Made by a program: the position numbers and the translations under genes
The notes under the pieces: model-generated
What the model saw: only the letters and a program-made list of their open reading frames with translations
Database searches by the model: none
Told to the model about the DNA's origin: nothing
Shown here: piece by piece, positions 8,473 to 16,458 of the stretch
Layout: every line of letters starts with the position of its first letter
Position numbering within the stretch: the first letter of the stretch is position 1
NCBI RefSeq assembly: GCF_000381905.1
Contig: NZ_KB907257.1
Coordinates: forward strand, 62,001-126,000
DNA from: Paenibacillus fonticola DSM 21315
GTDB taxonomy: Bacteria > Bacillota > Bacilli > Paenibacillales > Paenibacillaceae
Length of the DNA stretch: 64,000 nucleotides
Reading direction: 5' to 3'

Positions 8473-9372
8473 ATGAATATTCATGCTTTACGCATTTTTC
8501 ATGAAATTTCACGAGCCGGAGGAGTCAGCAAGGCGGCAGAAAAGCTTAATATCAGCCAGCCGGCAGTCACAATGCAGCTTCGCAAGCTGGAAAAAGAATT
8601 GCAAATGCGTTTAACGCGTCTGGAAGGCAGAAATGTAGTATTGACCGATGCGGGGAAATGGCTGGCGGCTCAGGCGGACCGGCTGTTTGCCCTCGAAGCC
8701 GAAATCGACAAGCAGTGCATTGCCTATCAGCGAGGAAGCATCGGCAGCTTGAAAATATCAGCCACCTATCTGCCAGCGAATTATTTGCTGCCTGACTGGC
8801 TCGCTCAATACCAGCGGTCGCACGCCGCGGTTGAAATCAGCCTCGTATCCGGAAATGTGCAGTTCGCGCTAGACAAGCTGCTTCGTTACGAAACCGATAT
8901 GGCCTGGATCGGCGGCTCGCATCAGCAGCTTCCGGCGAACATCGACTTCATCCCGGTCCATGAAGACGAATTATGGTTTGTAGCGCAGCGGAACCATCCG
9001 CTTGCCGGGCGAAGCGTGTCTCCCGCCGAGCTGTTCGCCTCCCCTTTTATAATGAGAGAACCGGGGAGCTTTACGCTTCAGGCTTTGATGTCGCTCTGCC
9101 GGGCAGCAGAAGTACCCGAACCGCAGCCCGCGGTTCGGGTAAATGGGCCACAAGAGGCTCTGCGCGCTGCGCTCGCCGGTCTTGGCGTTACATTCATTTC
9201 GGCCATCGAGGCCCGCTCATACGTAAACAACGGAGCTTTAGTACGCATCGAGGCGGGCGGACTCCAGGCCAGCAATGTTATTTCGTGCTGCGTGCGCTCG
9301 GGCGACCCGCTGCCTCCGCAAGCCCAAGCTTTCCTGGAGCTGGCTTTGCGCGCCTCCCCAACGGAAGCTTAA
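8473..9372 (+). CDS. LysR-family transcriptional regulator
   Basis: LTTR of 299 residues. The N-terminal winged HTH (2-60) reads LRIFHEISRAGGVSKAAEKLNISQPAVTMQLRKLEKEL. It is followed by a linker helix and the periplasmic-binding-like effector domain (about 90-290). AAAGGA lies eight bases before ATG 8473. It is divergent from the threonine synthase gene, with a dyad between the two. The sequence resembles CysL/selenium-metabolism-type LTTRs, but the effector cannot be assigned. Control of thrC is an inference from the divergent layout only. Confidence 0.85.
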   Translation: MNIHALRIFHEISRAGGVSKAAEKLNISQPAVTMQLRKLEKELQMRLTRLEGRNVVLTDAGKWLAAQADRLFALEAEIDKQCIAYQRGSIGSLKISATYLPANYLLPDWLAQYQRSHAAVEISLVSGNVQFALDKLLRYETDMAWIGGSHQQLPANIDFIPVHEDELWFVAQRNHPLAGRSVSPAELFASPFIMREPGSFTLQALMSLCRAAEVPEPQPAVRVNGPQEALRAALAGLGVTFISAIEARSYVNNGALVRIEAGGLQASNVISCCVRSGDPLPPQAQAFLELALRASPTEA

Positions 9373-9414
9373 TAGCTATGCTCACAAAAGGTTAAGCCAA
9401 TCCTGCTTACCTGC

Positions 9415-10470
9415 TTAACCAAGCATCGCGGCTTGCCGTTTGTAATGATCCTCCAGCACCAGGCAAGCCATCGCTTCGACAACCGGAATAATCCGCGGGC
9501 AAATCGAAGGGTCATGTCTGCCGATCGTAACGATTTCCTGCTCCTCGCCGCGAATATTCATCGTTTGCTGCGGGACGGAAATCGATGAAGTCGGCTTAAC
9601 GACGATGCGGAACACAATTTCATTGCCCGTGCTGATTCCGCCTAAAATTCCACCGGCATTGTTGCTCAAAAATCCGGAAGCATCCATTCCATCGTTATGC
9701 TCGCTGCCCAGCATGTCCGCTGCGGCAAAACCCGCACCGAATTCGATGCCTTTGACAGCGCCGATGGAGAGCATGGCCTTGGCCAGCTCGGCATCCAGCT
9801 TGTCGAACACCGGCTCGCCCAGCCCGGCCTTCACGCCGCGAATCCGGCATTCGACGATGCCGCCGCAGCTGTCCCCCGCGGCTGCAAGCTCTTCGACCCG
9901 CTCAATCATCCGCACAGCAGCATCGGGATCGCAGGCCCGCACCGCATTTTGCTCAATGATTTCTTCGTTAAAGGTTTCGCAGCGGATTCCGCCTAGTTCC
10001 TTCGTATAGGCTACCACCTGCACGCCGCGAAGCTCCAGCAGCTTGCGGGCAACTGCGCCGGCGGCTACTCTTCCCGCTGTTTCCCGGCCGGAAGCCCGGC
10101 CGCTGCCGCGGTGATCGCGAATGCCGTATTTTTGCAAATAGGTGAAATCGGCATGCCCAGGGCGAAATGCGTTTTGAATGTCGCTGTATGCCTCTGGACG
10201 CATATCTTTATTTTCAAGCATGATGAAAAGCGGTGTACCCGTCGTCTTGCCTTCAAACATGCCGGATTTAATGCTAATGATGTCATACTCCTTGCGCGGT
10301 GTCGTCACCGAGGATTGACCCGGTTTGCGGCGGTCCATCTGCGCCTGAATATAAGCCTCGGTCAGCTCTACTCCGGGCGTCACTCCATCGACAATGACAC
10401 CAACGGCCGCCCCATGCGATTCGCCGAACGTTGTTATTTTGAACACTTCTCCAAATGTATTGCCTGCCAT
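9415..10470 (-). CDS. aroC: Chorismate synthase
   Basis: Converts 5-enolpyruvylshikimate-3-phosphate to chorismate with reduced FMN, the last step of the shikimate pathway. The 351-residue length is normal. Signatures: TTFGESHGAAVGVIVDGVTPG near the N-terminus, RKPGQSSVTTPRKE, RPGHADFTYLQKYGIRDHRGSGRASGRET with the FMN/substrate-binding Arg, and GGISTGNEIVFRIVVKPTSSI toward the C-terminus. ATG 10470 has AAGGAGAG upstream. It stands alone, not in an aro operon, and faces a LysR gene across a 193-bp intergenic region with a 23-bp perfect palindrome, so it may be under dedicated LysR control. Confidence 0.93.
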   Translation of the reverse strand: MAGNTFGEVFKITTFGESHGAAVGVIVDGVTPGVELTEAYIQAQMDRRKPGQSSVTTPRKEYDIISIKSGMFEGKTTGTPLFIMLENKDMRPEAYSDIQNAFRPGHADFTYLQKYGIRDHRGSGRASGRETAGRVAAGAVARKLLELRGVQVVAYTKELGGIRCETFNEEIIEQNAVRACDPDAAVRMIERVEELAAAGDSCGGIVECRIRGVKAGLGEPVFDKLDAELAKAMLSIGAVKGIEFGAGFAAADMLGSEHNDGMDASGFLSNNAGGILGGISTGNEIVFRIVVKPTSSISVPQQTMNIRGEEQEIVTIGRHDPSICPRIIPVVEAMACLVLEDHYKRQAAMLG

Positions 10471-10566
10471 ATCATTCTCTCCTTCATATCTCTATATTTG
10501 ACAGCATCTTATACCTCTCATTATAATTTATTCATTGATATAAATGAAATTCAAAATTAGACAAAG

Positions 10567-10589
10567 TGATATAGATCAGATCTATATCA
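10567..10589. promoter_or_regulatory. 23-bp perfect palindrome between aroC and LysR gene
   Basis: TGATATAGATC-A-GATCTATATCA: eleven-base arms around a single A with no mismatch, about midway between the divergent starts. Such length and symmetry without a T-run argue for a protein-binding site rather than a terminator. It probably binds the adjacent LysR regulator. Confidence 0.7.
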
Positions 10590-10663
10590 TATCCAATTTA
10601 TTGTAGGCGAGTACAATTCACGGAAATAACTACAACATAACAGGTGAAAAAGCAGGTGACAAA

Positions 10664-11584
10664 ATGATTGATCCGACTCCGCCATTGAACCAAGCCAACA
10701 TCGAGCTGTATCGCATTTTCCTTCACACCGCGCGCCTTGGCAATTTAACCAAAGCCGCCCAGCAATTGCACATCACGCAGCCCTCGGTTAGCTACGCCAT
10801 TAAGCAGCTGGAATCGCGCCTTGGCGTCAAACTGTTTGATCGGCTCTCCAAAGGGGTGAAGCTGACCCCGGAAGGCAGCGCCCTGCTCGAATACGTGGAG
10901 CAATCGTTCGCGCTGCTTCAGGCCGGAGAAGAGAAAATTGCCAGCCTCAAAAACTTGTCGAGCGGAGAGCTCCGCGTTGGGGCGAGCGGACCGATGATCA
11001 AGCATCTTCTTCTGCCTACCCTTGATCAGTATCATGACCGGTATCCCGAAGTAAGGATTCGCCTATCCCAAGGGAAGAGCAGCGATATTCAAAACCAGCT
11101 TCTGGACGGCCAAATCGACATTGGGCTCGTCCATCTGCCGCTTAACGATGAGAGGATCGTCTCCAATCATCTTATTTCACAGGAGCATATTTTCGTCGTT
11201 GGGCCCGCCTTTCGTCATTTTGCCGGACAGCAGATTAATGCAAGCGAATTGAATCGTATTCCGCTGCTCTTATTTTCCAAAGACAGCAGTACACGTCATT
11301 TCGTCGAAAAGTGGCTTCACTCCCTCGGTATAGAAGCTGAAGTGGACATCGAGCTCGGCAGCCTGGATATGCTGATCGAGTTTGCCAAACGCGGTTATGG
11401 GGCCGCCTTTGTTGCCCGTTCCTTCACTGTTCAGGAGCTGCGCGACGAGACGCTGTTCGAACTGCAAATTGCCGAGCCAATCCCCTTGCGTTCCATTGCC
11501 GTCGCGACGCGCCGGGATGTGTCGCTGTCCATCAGCGCAAAACAGTTCATGGACGTCCTTATCCAATCGCTGCAATCTTCTTAG
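10664..11584 (+). CDS. LysR-family transcriptional regulator divergent from aroC
   Basis: LTTR of 306 residues. The HTH reads LYRIFLHTARLGNLTKAAQQLHITQPSVSYAIKQLESRLG (17-56), followed by the CbbR-like effector-binding domain with SGELRVGASGPMIKHLLLP and GYGAAFVARSF. ATG 10664 is preceded by AGGTGA, a modest ribosome site. The divergent arrangement with chorismate synthase around a long palindrome suggests it responds to an aromatic-pathway signal. The effector is not known from sequence. Confidence 0.85.
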   Translation: MIDPTPPLNQANIELYRIFLHTARLGNLTKAAQQLHITQPSVSYAIKQLESRLGVKLFDRLSKGVKLTPEGSALLEYVEQSFALLQAGEEKIASLKNLSSGELRVGASGPMIKHLLLPTLDQYHDRYPEVRIRLSQGKSSDIQNQLLDGQIDIGLVHLPLNDERIVSNHLISQEHIFVVGPAFRHFAGQQINASELNRIPLLLFSKDSSTRHFVEKWLHSLGIEAEVDIELGSLDMLIEFAKRGYGAAFVARSFTVQELRDETLFELQIAEPIPLRSIAVATRRDVSLSISAKQFMDVLIQSLQSS

Positions 11585-11665
11585 TAATTATGTTTGTAAT
11601 GACCCGCAACGGGTAACTATAAATAGGGACAGAATCAATTATGCCGAAAAAAGGAGGCTGCCATA

Positions 11666-11836
11666 ATGGATCACCAATCAGAAGATCAAATCCGTAACAA
11701 GCTGGATGAGGAAGGCGATTCCCTGGCTGAGAAGAAAAAAATAAAAAGCGGCTCAGATATTGAACCGCAAGCAGAAGAATGGGTGGCTAAGCCCGTTGCT
11801 TTTGTAGAGGATGACCACTCCACTGAAAATAAATAA
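11666..11836 (+). CDS. Small acidic hypothetical protein (56 aa)
   Basis: Reads MDHQSEDQIRNKLDEEGD, then a Lys-rich patch and EEWVAKPVAFVEDDHSTENK. No signal peptide or membrane segment. ATG 11666 follows AAAAAAGGAGG at ideal spacing, which is the main support for translation. About 80 bp after the LysR stop, so it could be cotranscribed. I do not recognise a family. Confidence 0.6.
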   Translation: MDHQSEDQIRNKLDEEGDSLAEKKKIKSGSDIEPQAEEWVAKPVAFVEDDHSTENK

Positions 11837-11957
11837 TTGATAAAAGACGGTCTTCAATGCTGCAAAGCAAATACACTCTAAGGTATTTCTAAGGAATTCT
11901 AAGGAGTAGCACTGGACATTTCTTTGACTACTCCTAGGACATTCCCTAGGATCTTGT

Positions 11958-13193
11958 CTATTGTTCCATTCTAGCCTGATCCATCTTCGCAACTAGGTTT
12001 GCTTCCGATGCCGCTTGCAAGCGCCTAGATATCCATGCACAAAGCAATATCAACAAAGCTGATGCCCCGTAAGCTCCGAAAAGAGTAACAGACCGCACAA
12101 GCATTCCTGCCACACCTGCCCCCAGAACGATTCCAGCCGTCATCAATGGCATGACTACCCCGTTTACACGACCGATAAATTCCTCGTTCACCTCACGAAT
12201 CATCATCGCACCGAACACGACCTGAAAGAAGCTCAATGCAATGCCGAGCAGCAGTCGAACGCTTCCGGTAACTAACGGCCATAGAGAAATTACTTCAATT
12301 ATCGTCGCTATCGACATCCAAACGAACGTAGCCGGTATTATTTTATGGCCCAGGCGCTCTATTCGGCTTGCTGTGGCCGCTGCGATTCCTCCCCCGATCA
12401 GCACGCCGGCTCCAGCTGCGGCTCCGAACCATTGCACCGCTTCTTTGGGCAAACTTAACCGCTCCATAATAACGAACACATCCAGCGGCTGCGTAATCCC
12501 TATGGCAAATCCAAGAGTCAGGAACATGAGGGATACCGTCCGAAGATTCGGCTTCCTGCGAACGTAATGAATTCCCGCCCGTACCTCCTTCCATATCGAG
12601 GAGCCCGGTTCAACCGGGGAACGAGGGGTTGAAGGCAGTGCCAGTTGAATAAGCGCGGCGGTCAGAAAAATCCCTATTAAAACTGCAAGTGACGCCTGTA
12701 TCCCCAGCTGTGTATATACCATCGTTCCGACGACAGGGCCGGCGATTAGAAACAGAGCCATTAAACTTTGTGTTATCCCGATGGCTGTGCCGATATACTC
12801 GCTCGGAACGTGCCGCTTAAACAGTACTGCAGAGGAAGGTTGCGAAAACTGGCTTACAACAGCAGAAACGATCGTCGCGGCAAATGCAGCCTGCCACCAC
12901 CCCGCCATGACTAAGCCTAAGATGATCAAAATAGATACCGCGCTTAATGCATCGCCTGCAATAACAGTTCGCTTCGGATTCCAACGGTCCGCCATAGCAC
13001 CGCCGAGCAGTGAAAAAATAAAAATGGGCAAATATTCAAACACGGTTAACAATGAGACAGCAGTCGGATTATTATTCGTCTCATCCATAATGTAGTAGAG
13101 CAAAGCCATATTCCGAATCCATATTCCGGCCTGTTGCAGCAAATCCGCAGCAGCTACAATGAGAAAAACACGGTTTCTAAAAAGAGAATTCAT
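11958..13193 (-). CDS. MFS transporter (MefA/EntS-type drug efflux)
   Basis: Twelve-helix major facilitator of 411 residues of the MFS_3 / macrolide-efflux type. It begins NRVFLIVAAADLLQQAGIWIRNMALLYYIMDE and carries GGAMADRWNPKRTVIAGD, the A-motif between helices 2 and 3. GGAGG lies seven bases before ATG 13193. It probably exports a toxic compound. The TetR gene 145 bp upstream on the same strand and the CTGACCGTTYAGT element found before both genes point to a regulator-exporter pair. The substrate is not predictable. Confidence 0.83.
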   Translation of the reverse strand: MNSLFRNRVFLIVAAADLLQQAGIWIRNMALLYYIMDETNNNPTAVSLLTVFEYLPIFIFSLLGGAMADRWNPKRTVIAGDALSAVSILIILGLVMAGWWQAAFAATIVSAVVSQFSQPSSAVLFKRHVPSEYIGTAIGITQSLMALFLIAGPVVGTMVYTQLGIQASLAVLIGIFLTAALIQLALPSTPRSPVEPGSSIWKEVRAGIHYVRRKPNLRTVSLMFLTLGFAIGITQPLDVFVIMERLSLPKEAVQWFGAAAGAGVLIGGGIAAATASRIERLGHKIIPATFVWMSIATIIEVISLWPLVTGSVRLLLGIALSFFQVVFGAMMIREVNEEFIGRVNGVVMPLMTAGIVLGAGVAGMLVRSVTLFGAYGASALLILLCAWISRRLQAASEANLVAKMDQARMEQ

Positions 13194-13216
13194 ACATCAG
13201 CCTCCACATTTAAATT

Positions 13217-13240
13217 TAATCTGACCGTTCAGTATAATTA
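13217..13240 (-). promoter_or_regulatory. TetR operator upstream of MFS exporter
   Basis: Contains CTGACCGTTCAGT flanked by AT-rich arms, 24 bp upstream of the exporter start. It matches the site before the TetR gene at 13958-13983 in 12 of 13 core bases, so the same repressor should bind both. Confidence 0.65.
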
Positions 13241-13338
13241 AGTTTAGAGAGCATCTTCATTATATTGCTCTCCATGCTTCGTCTTTCTACTCTCTCTATG
13301 CTTCGTACTCGCCATCTGCTCACTGTGGGGTTTGTGGT

Positions 13339-13947
13339 TTATGACTTATGCGAAATACCTTGCAAAAATAAGTCGATCGCTTTCTGATGTATCGCCAGTA
13401 TTTCATCTTTGGACATGTTCTCAAAATAAGTAAGTCCGAGACCGGCTATAAGTCCCATTAGGATCATCGTAAGGGTATTAAGCTCTTCCTGGCGAAACTC
13501 TCCTCGTTTCATCCCTTCTTCCAAAATTTCTTTGATGATCGGATAGTGCTGGCGGTTTATCTCAAAAATTTTGTCAAGCACCGCAGGATCGCTGCCATGG
13601 CTGCCGGCAAACTCTTCGCTTGCACTGATCAGCGGATCGTCAAAATTGTTGGCATAATGGTGAGCGAAAGCGTACAGCTTCTCTGTCGCTGTCATTTCAG
13701 GGCGGGAAATCGTCCGCCATTCCTCTTCCCATTCGAGCATATTTTGTTCCAGCAGCTGGACAAAGAGCTGTTCCTTGCTCTTATAATGATAATAAATACT
13801 GCCCTTGCTCACGCCAGACAAAACTCTTATATCCTCCATCGAAGTTGCACCATAGCCTTTACGAATAAACAACTCCTTGGCGCTTTCCATAATTTTCTGC
13901 TTCGTACGTTCGGCTTCCTCCGGTGTTCTGCGAGCCAATTGAATCAC
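13339..13947 (-). CDS. TetR-family transcriptional regulator
   Basis: TetR repressor of 202 residues. The N-terminal HTH reads ATSMEDIRVLSGVSKGSIYYHYKSKEQL, followed by an all-helical ligand domain with the TetR_C pattern ending AIDLFLQGI. The start is GTG at 13947 with a weak AGG site. Its own promoter region carries a near-palindromic operator repeated before the MFS exporter downstream, indicating autoregulation and control of efflux. It resembles YfiR/YxaF-like regulators; the inducer is unknown. Confidence 0.85.
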   Translation of the reverse strand: MIQLARRTPEEAERTKQKIMESAKELFIRKGYGATSMEDIRVLSGVSKGSIYYHYKSKEQLFVQLLEQNMLEWEEEWRTISRPEMTATEKLYAFAHHYANNFDDPLISASEEFAGSHGSDPAVLDKIFEINRQHYPIIKEILEEGMKRGEFRQEELNTLTMILMGLIAGLGLTYFENMSKDEILAIHQKAIDLFLQGISHKS

Positions 13948-13957
13948 GACCTGTCTT

Positions 13958-13983
13958 AATTATACTGACCGTTTAGTCTAATT
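13958..13983 (-). promoter_or_regulatory. TetR operator upstream of tetR gene
   Basis: AATTATACTGACC / GTTTAGTCTAATT: 26-bp dyad with 10 of 13 paired positions, immediately upstream of the GTG start. Shares the CTGACCGTTYAGT core with 13217-13240. Confidence 0.7.
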
Positions 13984-14101
13984 GAATTCTAATATATTTC
14001 CATATGGAAAACAATCCCTGCACGGCCTCTTCTGCAAACTTTTCTGCATACCCTCACTTACGTAGCCATAAAAAGGCCTTACTGGACGTTACATTGACAG
14101 G

Positions 14102-14209
14102 CTGAAGCCGTCTGATGTTTTAGCCAAAATTTCATGCTGCCGGGCTCTTGATTTAAGTTACTCAAGTATAAATACAGTATATTCGGCCTTTTCCATCAGA
14201 CGACTTCAG
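14102..14209. repeat. Long inverted repeat, 16-bp arms, 76-bp loop
   Basis: CTGAAGCCGTCTGATG (14102-14117) and CATCAGACGACTTCAG (14194-14209) pair with one mismatch. Inside, CTTGA-N10-TCAAG forms a second stem. It ends five bases from the stop codon of the Xre gene at 14215. No T-run follows on either strand, so it is a poor terminator. It could be a small mobile element remnant (MITE-like) or a structured RNA. Confidence 0.6.
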
Positions 14210-14214
14210 TTCCT

Positions 14215-14409
14215 TTATTCATCATCTTCAAACAGTTCTTCAACGGGTACTCCAACAATTTTCGCAATTCGAATAGCCAGCCTCAAGGTCGGATCATATT
14301 TATTATTCTCTATCGCGTTGATCGTCTGCCTGGTTACCTTGGCTTTCTCGGCCAGCTCCAGCTGGGTCAGCTTCAACTCTTTTCTTCTCTTATAAATATT
14401 GTTCTTCAT
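14215..14409 (-). CDS. Xre-family small HTH regulator
   Basis: Cro/CI-type HTH of 64 residues: IYKRRKELKLTQLELAEKAKVTRQTINAIENNKYDPTLRLAIRIAK. The protein is little more than the DNA-binding domain plus an acidic tail (VEELFEDDE). It lies 26 bp downstream of a small two-helix membrane protein gene on the same strand. This pairing of mini-Xre regulators with small membrane proteins is frequent in Firmicutes; the role is usually unknown, though some regulate the membrane partner. Confidence 0.85.
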   Translation of the reverse strand: MKNNIYKRRKELKLTQLELAEKAKVTRQTINAIENNKYDPTLRLAIRIAKIVGVPVEELFEDDE

Positions 14410-14435
14410 AACAAACCTTCAAGTATCATCCGCAT

Positions 14436-14642
14436 TCACCGCACGCTTCGCTTCAACACGATCAGCGATCCAAAGAAAATAAGCATGCCTGCCATCAAAA
14501 TAATAAATTGTATGCCTAGCTCATTATGCATTACGACATCGTACAGCGTCCAAATCAATAAACTGACAGAATAAAATAAGCCTAGCCATTTGGTAGCTCG
14601 TGTCGCTTGAGATAATTGCATTTCGTCTGCTCTTTTTCTCAT
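14436..14642 (-). CDS. Small membrane protein (68 aa), partner of Xre regulator
   Basis: Two predicted transmembrane helices: WLGLFYSVSLLIWTLYDVV and IQFIILMAGMLIFFGSLIVL, with a basic N-terminus (MRKRADEMQ) and C-terminus (KRSVR). No recognised domain. It is the first gene of a two-gene unit with the Xre regulator. The function is unknown. Confidence 0.7.
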   Translation of the reverse strand: MRKRADEMQLSQATRATKWLGLFYSVSLLIWTLYDVVMHNELGIQFIILMAGMLIFFGSLIVLKRSVR

Positions 14643-14786
14643 CTCAACACCTCATTTACTTTATTTGCCATAATCATATCATTTTCCGCGCAAAATGTAA
14701 AACACTCTTTACATTCTCTCATTCTTAATGATTTTAAATTCTACATCATTTCCCTTCCTGAGCAGGCATTTCAATTTTTAGGTATC

Positions 14787-16046
14787 CTAACGAATGAACG
14801 AGATATGCCCTTCTTTTAAATCCAGGGCATCCTTAAGCCATCTTGGATGCATTTTCAATAAATCCTCCGGCAGCTGATCAAACGCGAAGTAATCGACATC
14901 CAGCGTTTCTTCGACATCCCATTCGAGTTCGCCGCTTACCGCCTCACATTCAAAGCAAACCGTAATAAATTGGCTCACCTTCCCGTTTGGATAGGAGAAT
15001 ACTTGCGACTGCGGATCAGAATAAACACCGATCAGCCGCTTGACCCGTACCGTCAGACCGGTCTCTTCTTGCATTTCTCTAATAATTGCCGCTTCGACCG
15101 TTTCTCCCGGCTCCACATGGCCTGATGGAATCCCCCATAGGCCGTTATCAGCACGTTTCATCAGCAGCACTCGCTGTCCTTCGTCCAGAATAATTCCTGC
15201 TACACCCGGTTGAACATAGTCAGGCCAGCTAAAGGAAGGCCTATTCCATTTCTTCATGGCCAGACCGTCAACAAACAAACTTTGCAAATCAGGTATGACA
15301 GCGTCAGGGTTGCGAAAATCTAGTGCAGAGGGAAACTTTTTTTTCTTATCGCCGGATATTAAAATGGCCGAAATACCGGCCTGATGCGCCCCTAAAACAT
15401 CAGTATACGGATTATCCCCTACCATCACTATTCTGGAAGCCGCAGGAAAACGCTCCAGCACTGCGTTAAACATATACGGGGACGGCTTTCCTGCAACCAG
15501 CGGCTTCATATCCGTAGATATGCGTATAGCTTCGACGATCGCTCCCACCGCGGGTGAAGGGCCTGCAGGAGTGGGGAATGTCCTGTCAGCATTCGTGGCC
15601 ACAAATTTGGCTCCCCGGTATATAAGCCGCACGGCTTTCTGGATATCATGGAAGGATAGATCACTGTCCCAGCCGACAACTACGGCTTCCGCATCCGGAT
15701 CAGCTTCATCAGTACCGATCCATTGAATGCCCGCTTGCTCGCATTCCCATTTTAAATTTTCATCTCCCAGCACAAAAGCTGTCTTAATCTTTTCCCGGCA
15801 TAACAACTGCGCCGTGGCCCAACCGGACGTAATCACTTCCTCCGCACTTGCTTCAATACCTAAACCGGTCAGCTTGGCTGCTGTTTTCTTTCGGGTTGTA
15901 CAGGGATCATTCGTCAAAAAGCGAATTTCCTTCTTCTCCTCACGCAGACGCCGAAGCGACTGAACCGCTCCCGGAAGCGGTTCAGCGCCAACATAAACGA
16001 CTCCATCCAAATCAAACAGAAATACATCAAATTGTTCGGCAAGCAT
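14787..16046 (-). CDS. HAD-IIA phosphatase / Nudix hydrolase fusion, TPP-riboswitch controlled
   Basis: Fusion of 419 residues. Residues 1-260 are a NagD-type HAD phosphatase: FDVFLFDLDGVVYVG with the nucleophile and acid/base Asp, FLTNDP, and MVGDNPYTDVLGA with the Mg2+-binding Asp. Residues about 275-400 are a Nudix domain with the full box GHVEPGETVEAAIIREMQEETGL, suited to hydrolysing a pyrophosphate. AAGGAGA precedes ATG 16046. A TPP riboswitch and its terminator lie immediately upstream and no other gene intervenes, so thiamine diphosphate controls it. A role in recycling or damage control of thiamine phosphates or HMP-PP is plausible: E. coli Cof (HAD) and YmfB/NudJ (Nudix) act on such substrates. 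The substrate is inferred, not shown. Confidence 0.85.
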   Translation of the reverse strand: MLAEQFDVFLFDLDGVVYVGAEPLPGAVQSLRRLREEKKEIRFLTNDPCTTRKKTAAKLTGLGIEASAEEVITSGWATAQLLCREKIKTAFVLGDENLKWECEQAGIQWIGTDEADPDAEAVVVGWDSDLSFHDIQKAVRLIYRGAKFVATNADRTFPTPAGPSPAVGAIVEAIRISTDMKPLVAGKPSPYMFNAVLERFPAASRIVMVGDNPYTDVLGAHQAGISAILISGDKKKKFPSALDFRNPDAVIPDLQSLFVDGLAMKKWNRPSFSWPDYVQPGVAGIILDEGQRVLLMKRADNGLWGIPSGHVEPGETVEAAIIREMQEETGLTVRVKRLIGVYSDPQSQVFSYPNGKVSQFITVCFECEAVSGELEWDVEETLDVDYFAFDQLPEDLLKMHPRWLKDALDLKEGHISFIR

Positions 16047-16122
16047 TGATTTCTCTCTCCTTGAACTAGTTTTTAGGCGTAATCACCTTCTGAAGCAATG
16101 ATGAAAAATCCAGCAAACAGCC

Positions 16123-16157
16123 AAAAAATAAAAAAACCACTCCCGCAGGGTAGTGGT
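16123..16157 (-). terminator. Expression-platform terminator of the TPP riboswitch
   Basis: Minus strand: CCACTA-CCC-TGC-GGG-AGTGG hairpin (16137-16156) followed by TTTTTTTATTTTTT. It sits between the aptamer and the HAD-Nudix start, the standard position for TPP-dependent premature termination. Confidence 0.85.
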
Positions 16158-16215
16158 GAAAGCCTGAATTCATGATTAACATAAACATGAGCCTGTACAG
16201 CTCATCCCTCACAAA

Positions 16216-16312
16216 TTCTCACTTCCCTACGCTGGTACAAACCAGATCAGGTTCAAAGAGTTAAAGACTTTCAGTCTTTTCTCAGCTTTTAACACAAAAG
16301 CACCCCTAGCAA
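16216..16312 (-). promoter_or_regulatory. TPP (thi-box) riboswitch aptamer
   Basis: Minus strand carries the conserved thi-box blocks in order: CTAGGGGTGC, GCTGAGA, an extended P3 stem (AAAGACTGAAAGTCTTT), TTGAACCTGATCTGG, and GTACCAGCGTAGGGAAGTG. Binding of thiamine diphosphate should favour the downstream terminator at 16123-16157 and shut off the HAD-Nudix gene. The upstream PPOX-like gene ends at 16459 and is read before the aptamer, so it is not the regulated target. Confidence 0.92.
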
Positions 16313-16458
16313 ATTCATATTTTATTGTCAGTACATTCCAATTTGAGAATAGCATAATTATGCTTTATCGTCTACAAGCCCGCGCCCTTCTGATTCGGCT
16401 CAAAACCTTCCGTCATCGCGTTTTCCATCATAAACAGCAGCCGTAGAAGAACAGTGAA

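Noticed and set aside
11901..11935. AAGGAGTAG / CTACTCCT stem as a terminator of the 56-aa gene
   Set aside because: Only eight pairs and no T-run on either strand; nearby CCTAGGA repeats make it likelier to be chance or a weak structure.
16380..16458. Coding-like stretch in frame after the PPOX stop (LRLLFMMENAMTEGFEPNQ)
   Set aside because: It is separated by a TAA, has no ribosome site and no recognised family. It could be a lost C-terminus, but I cannot support that.
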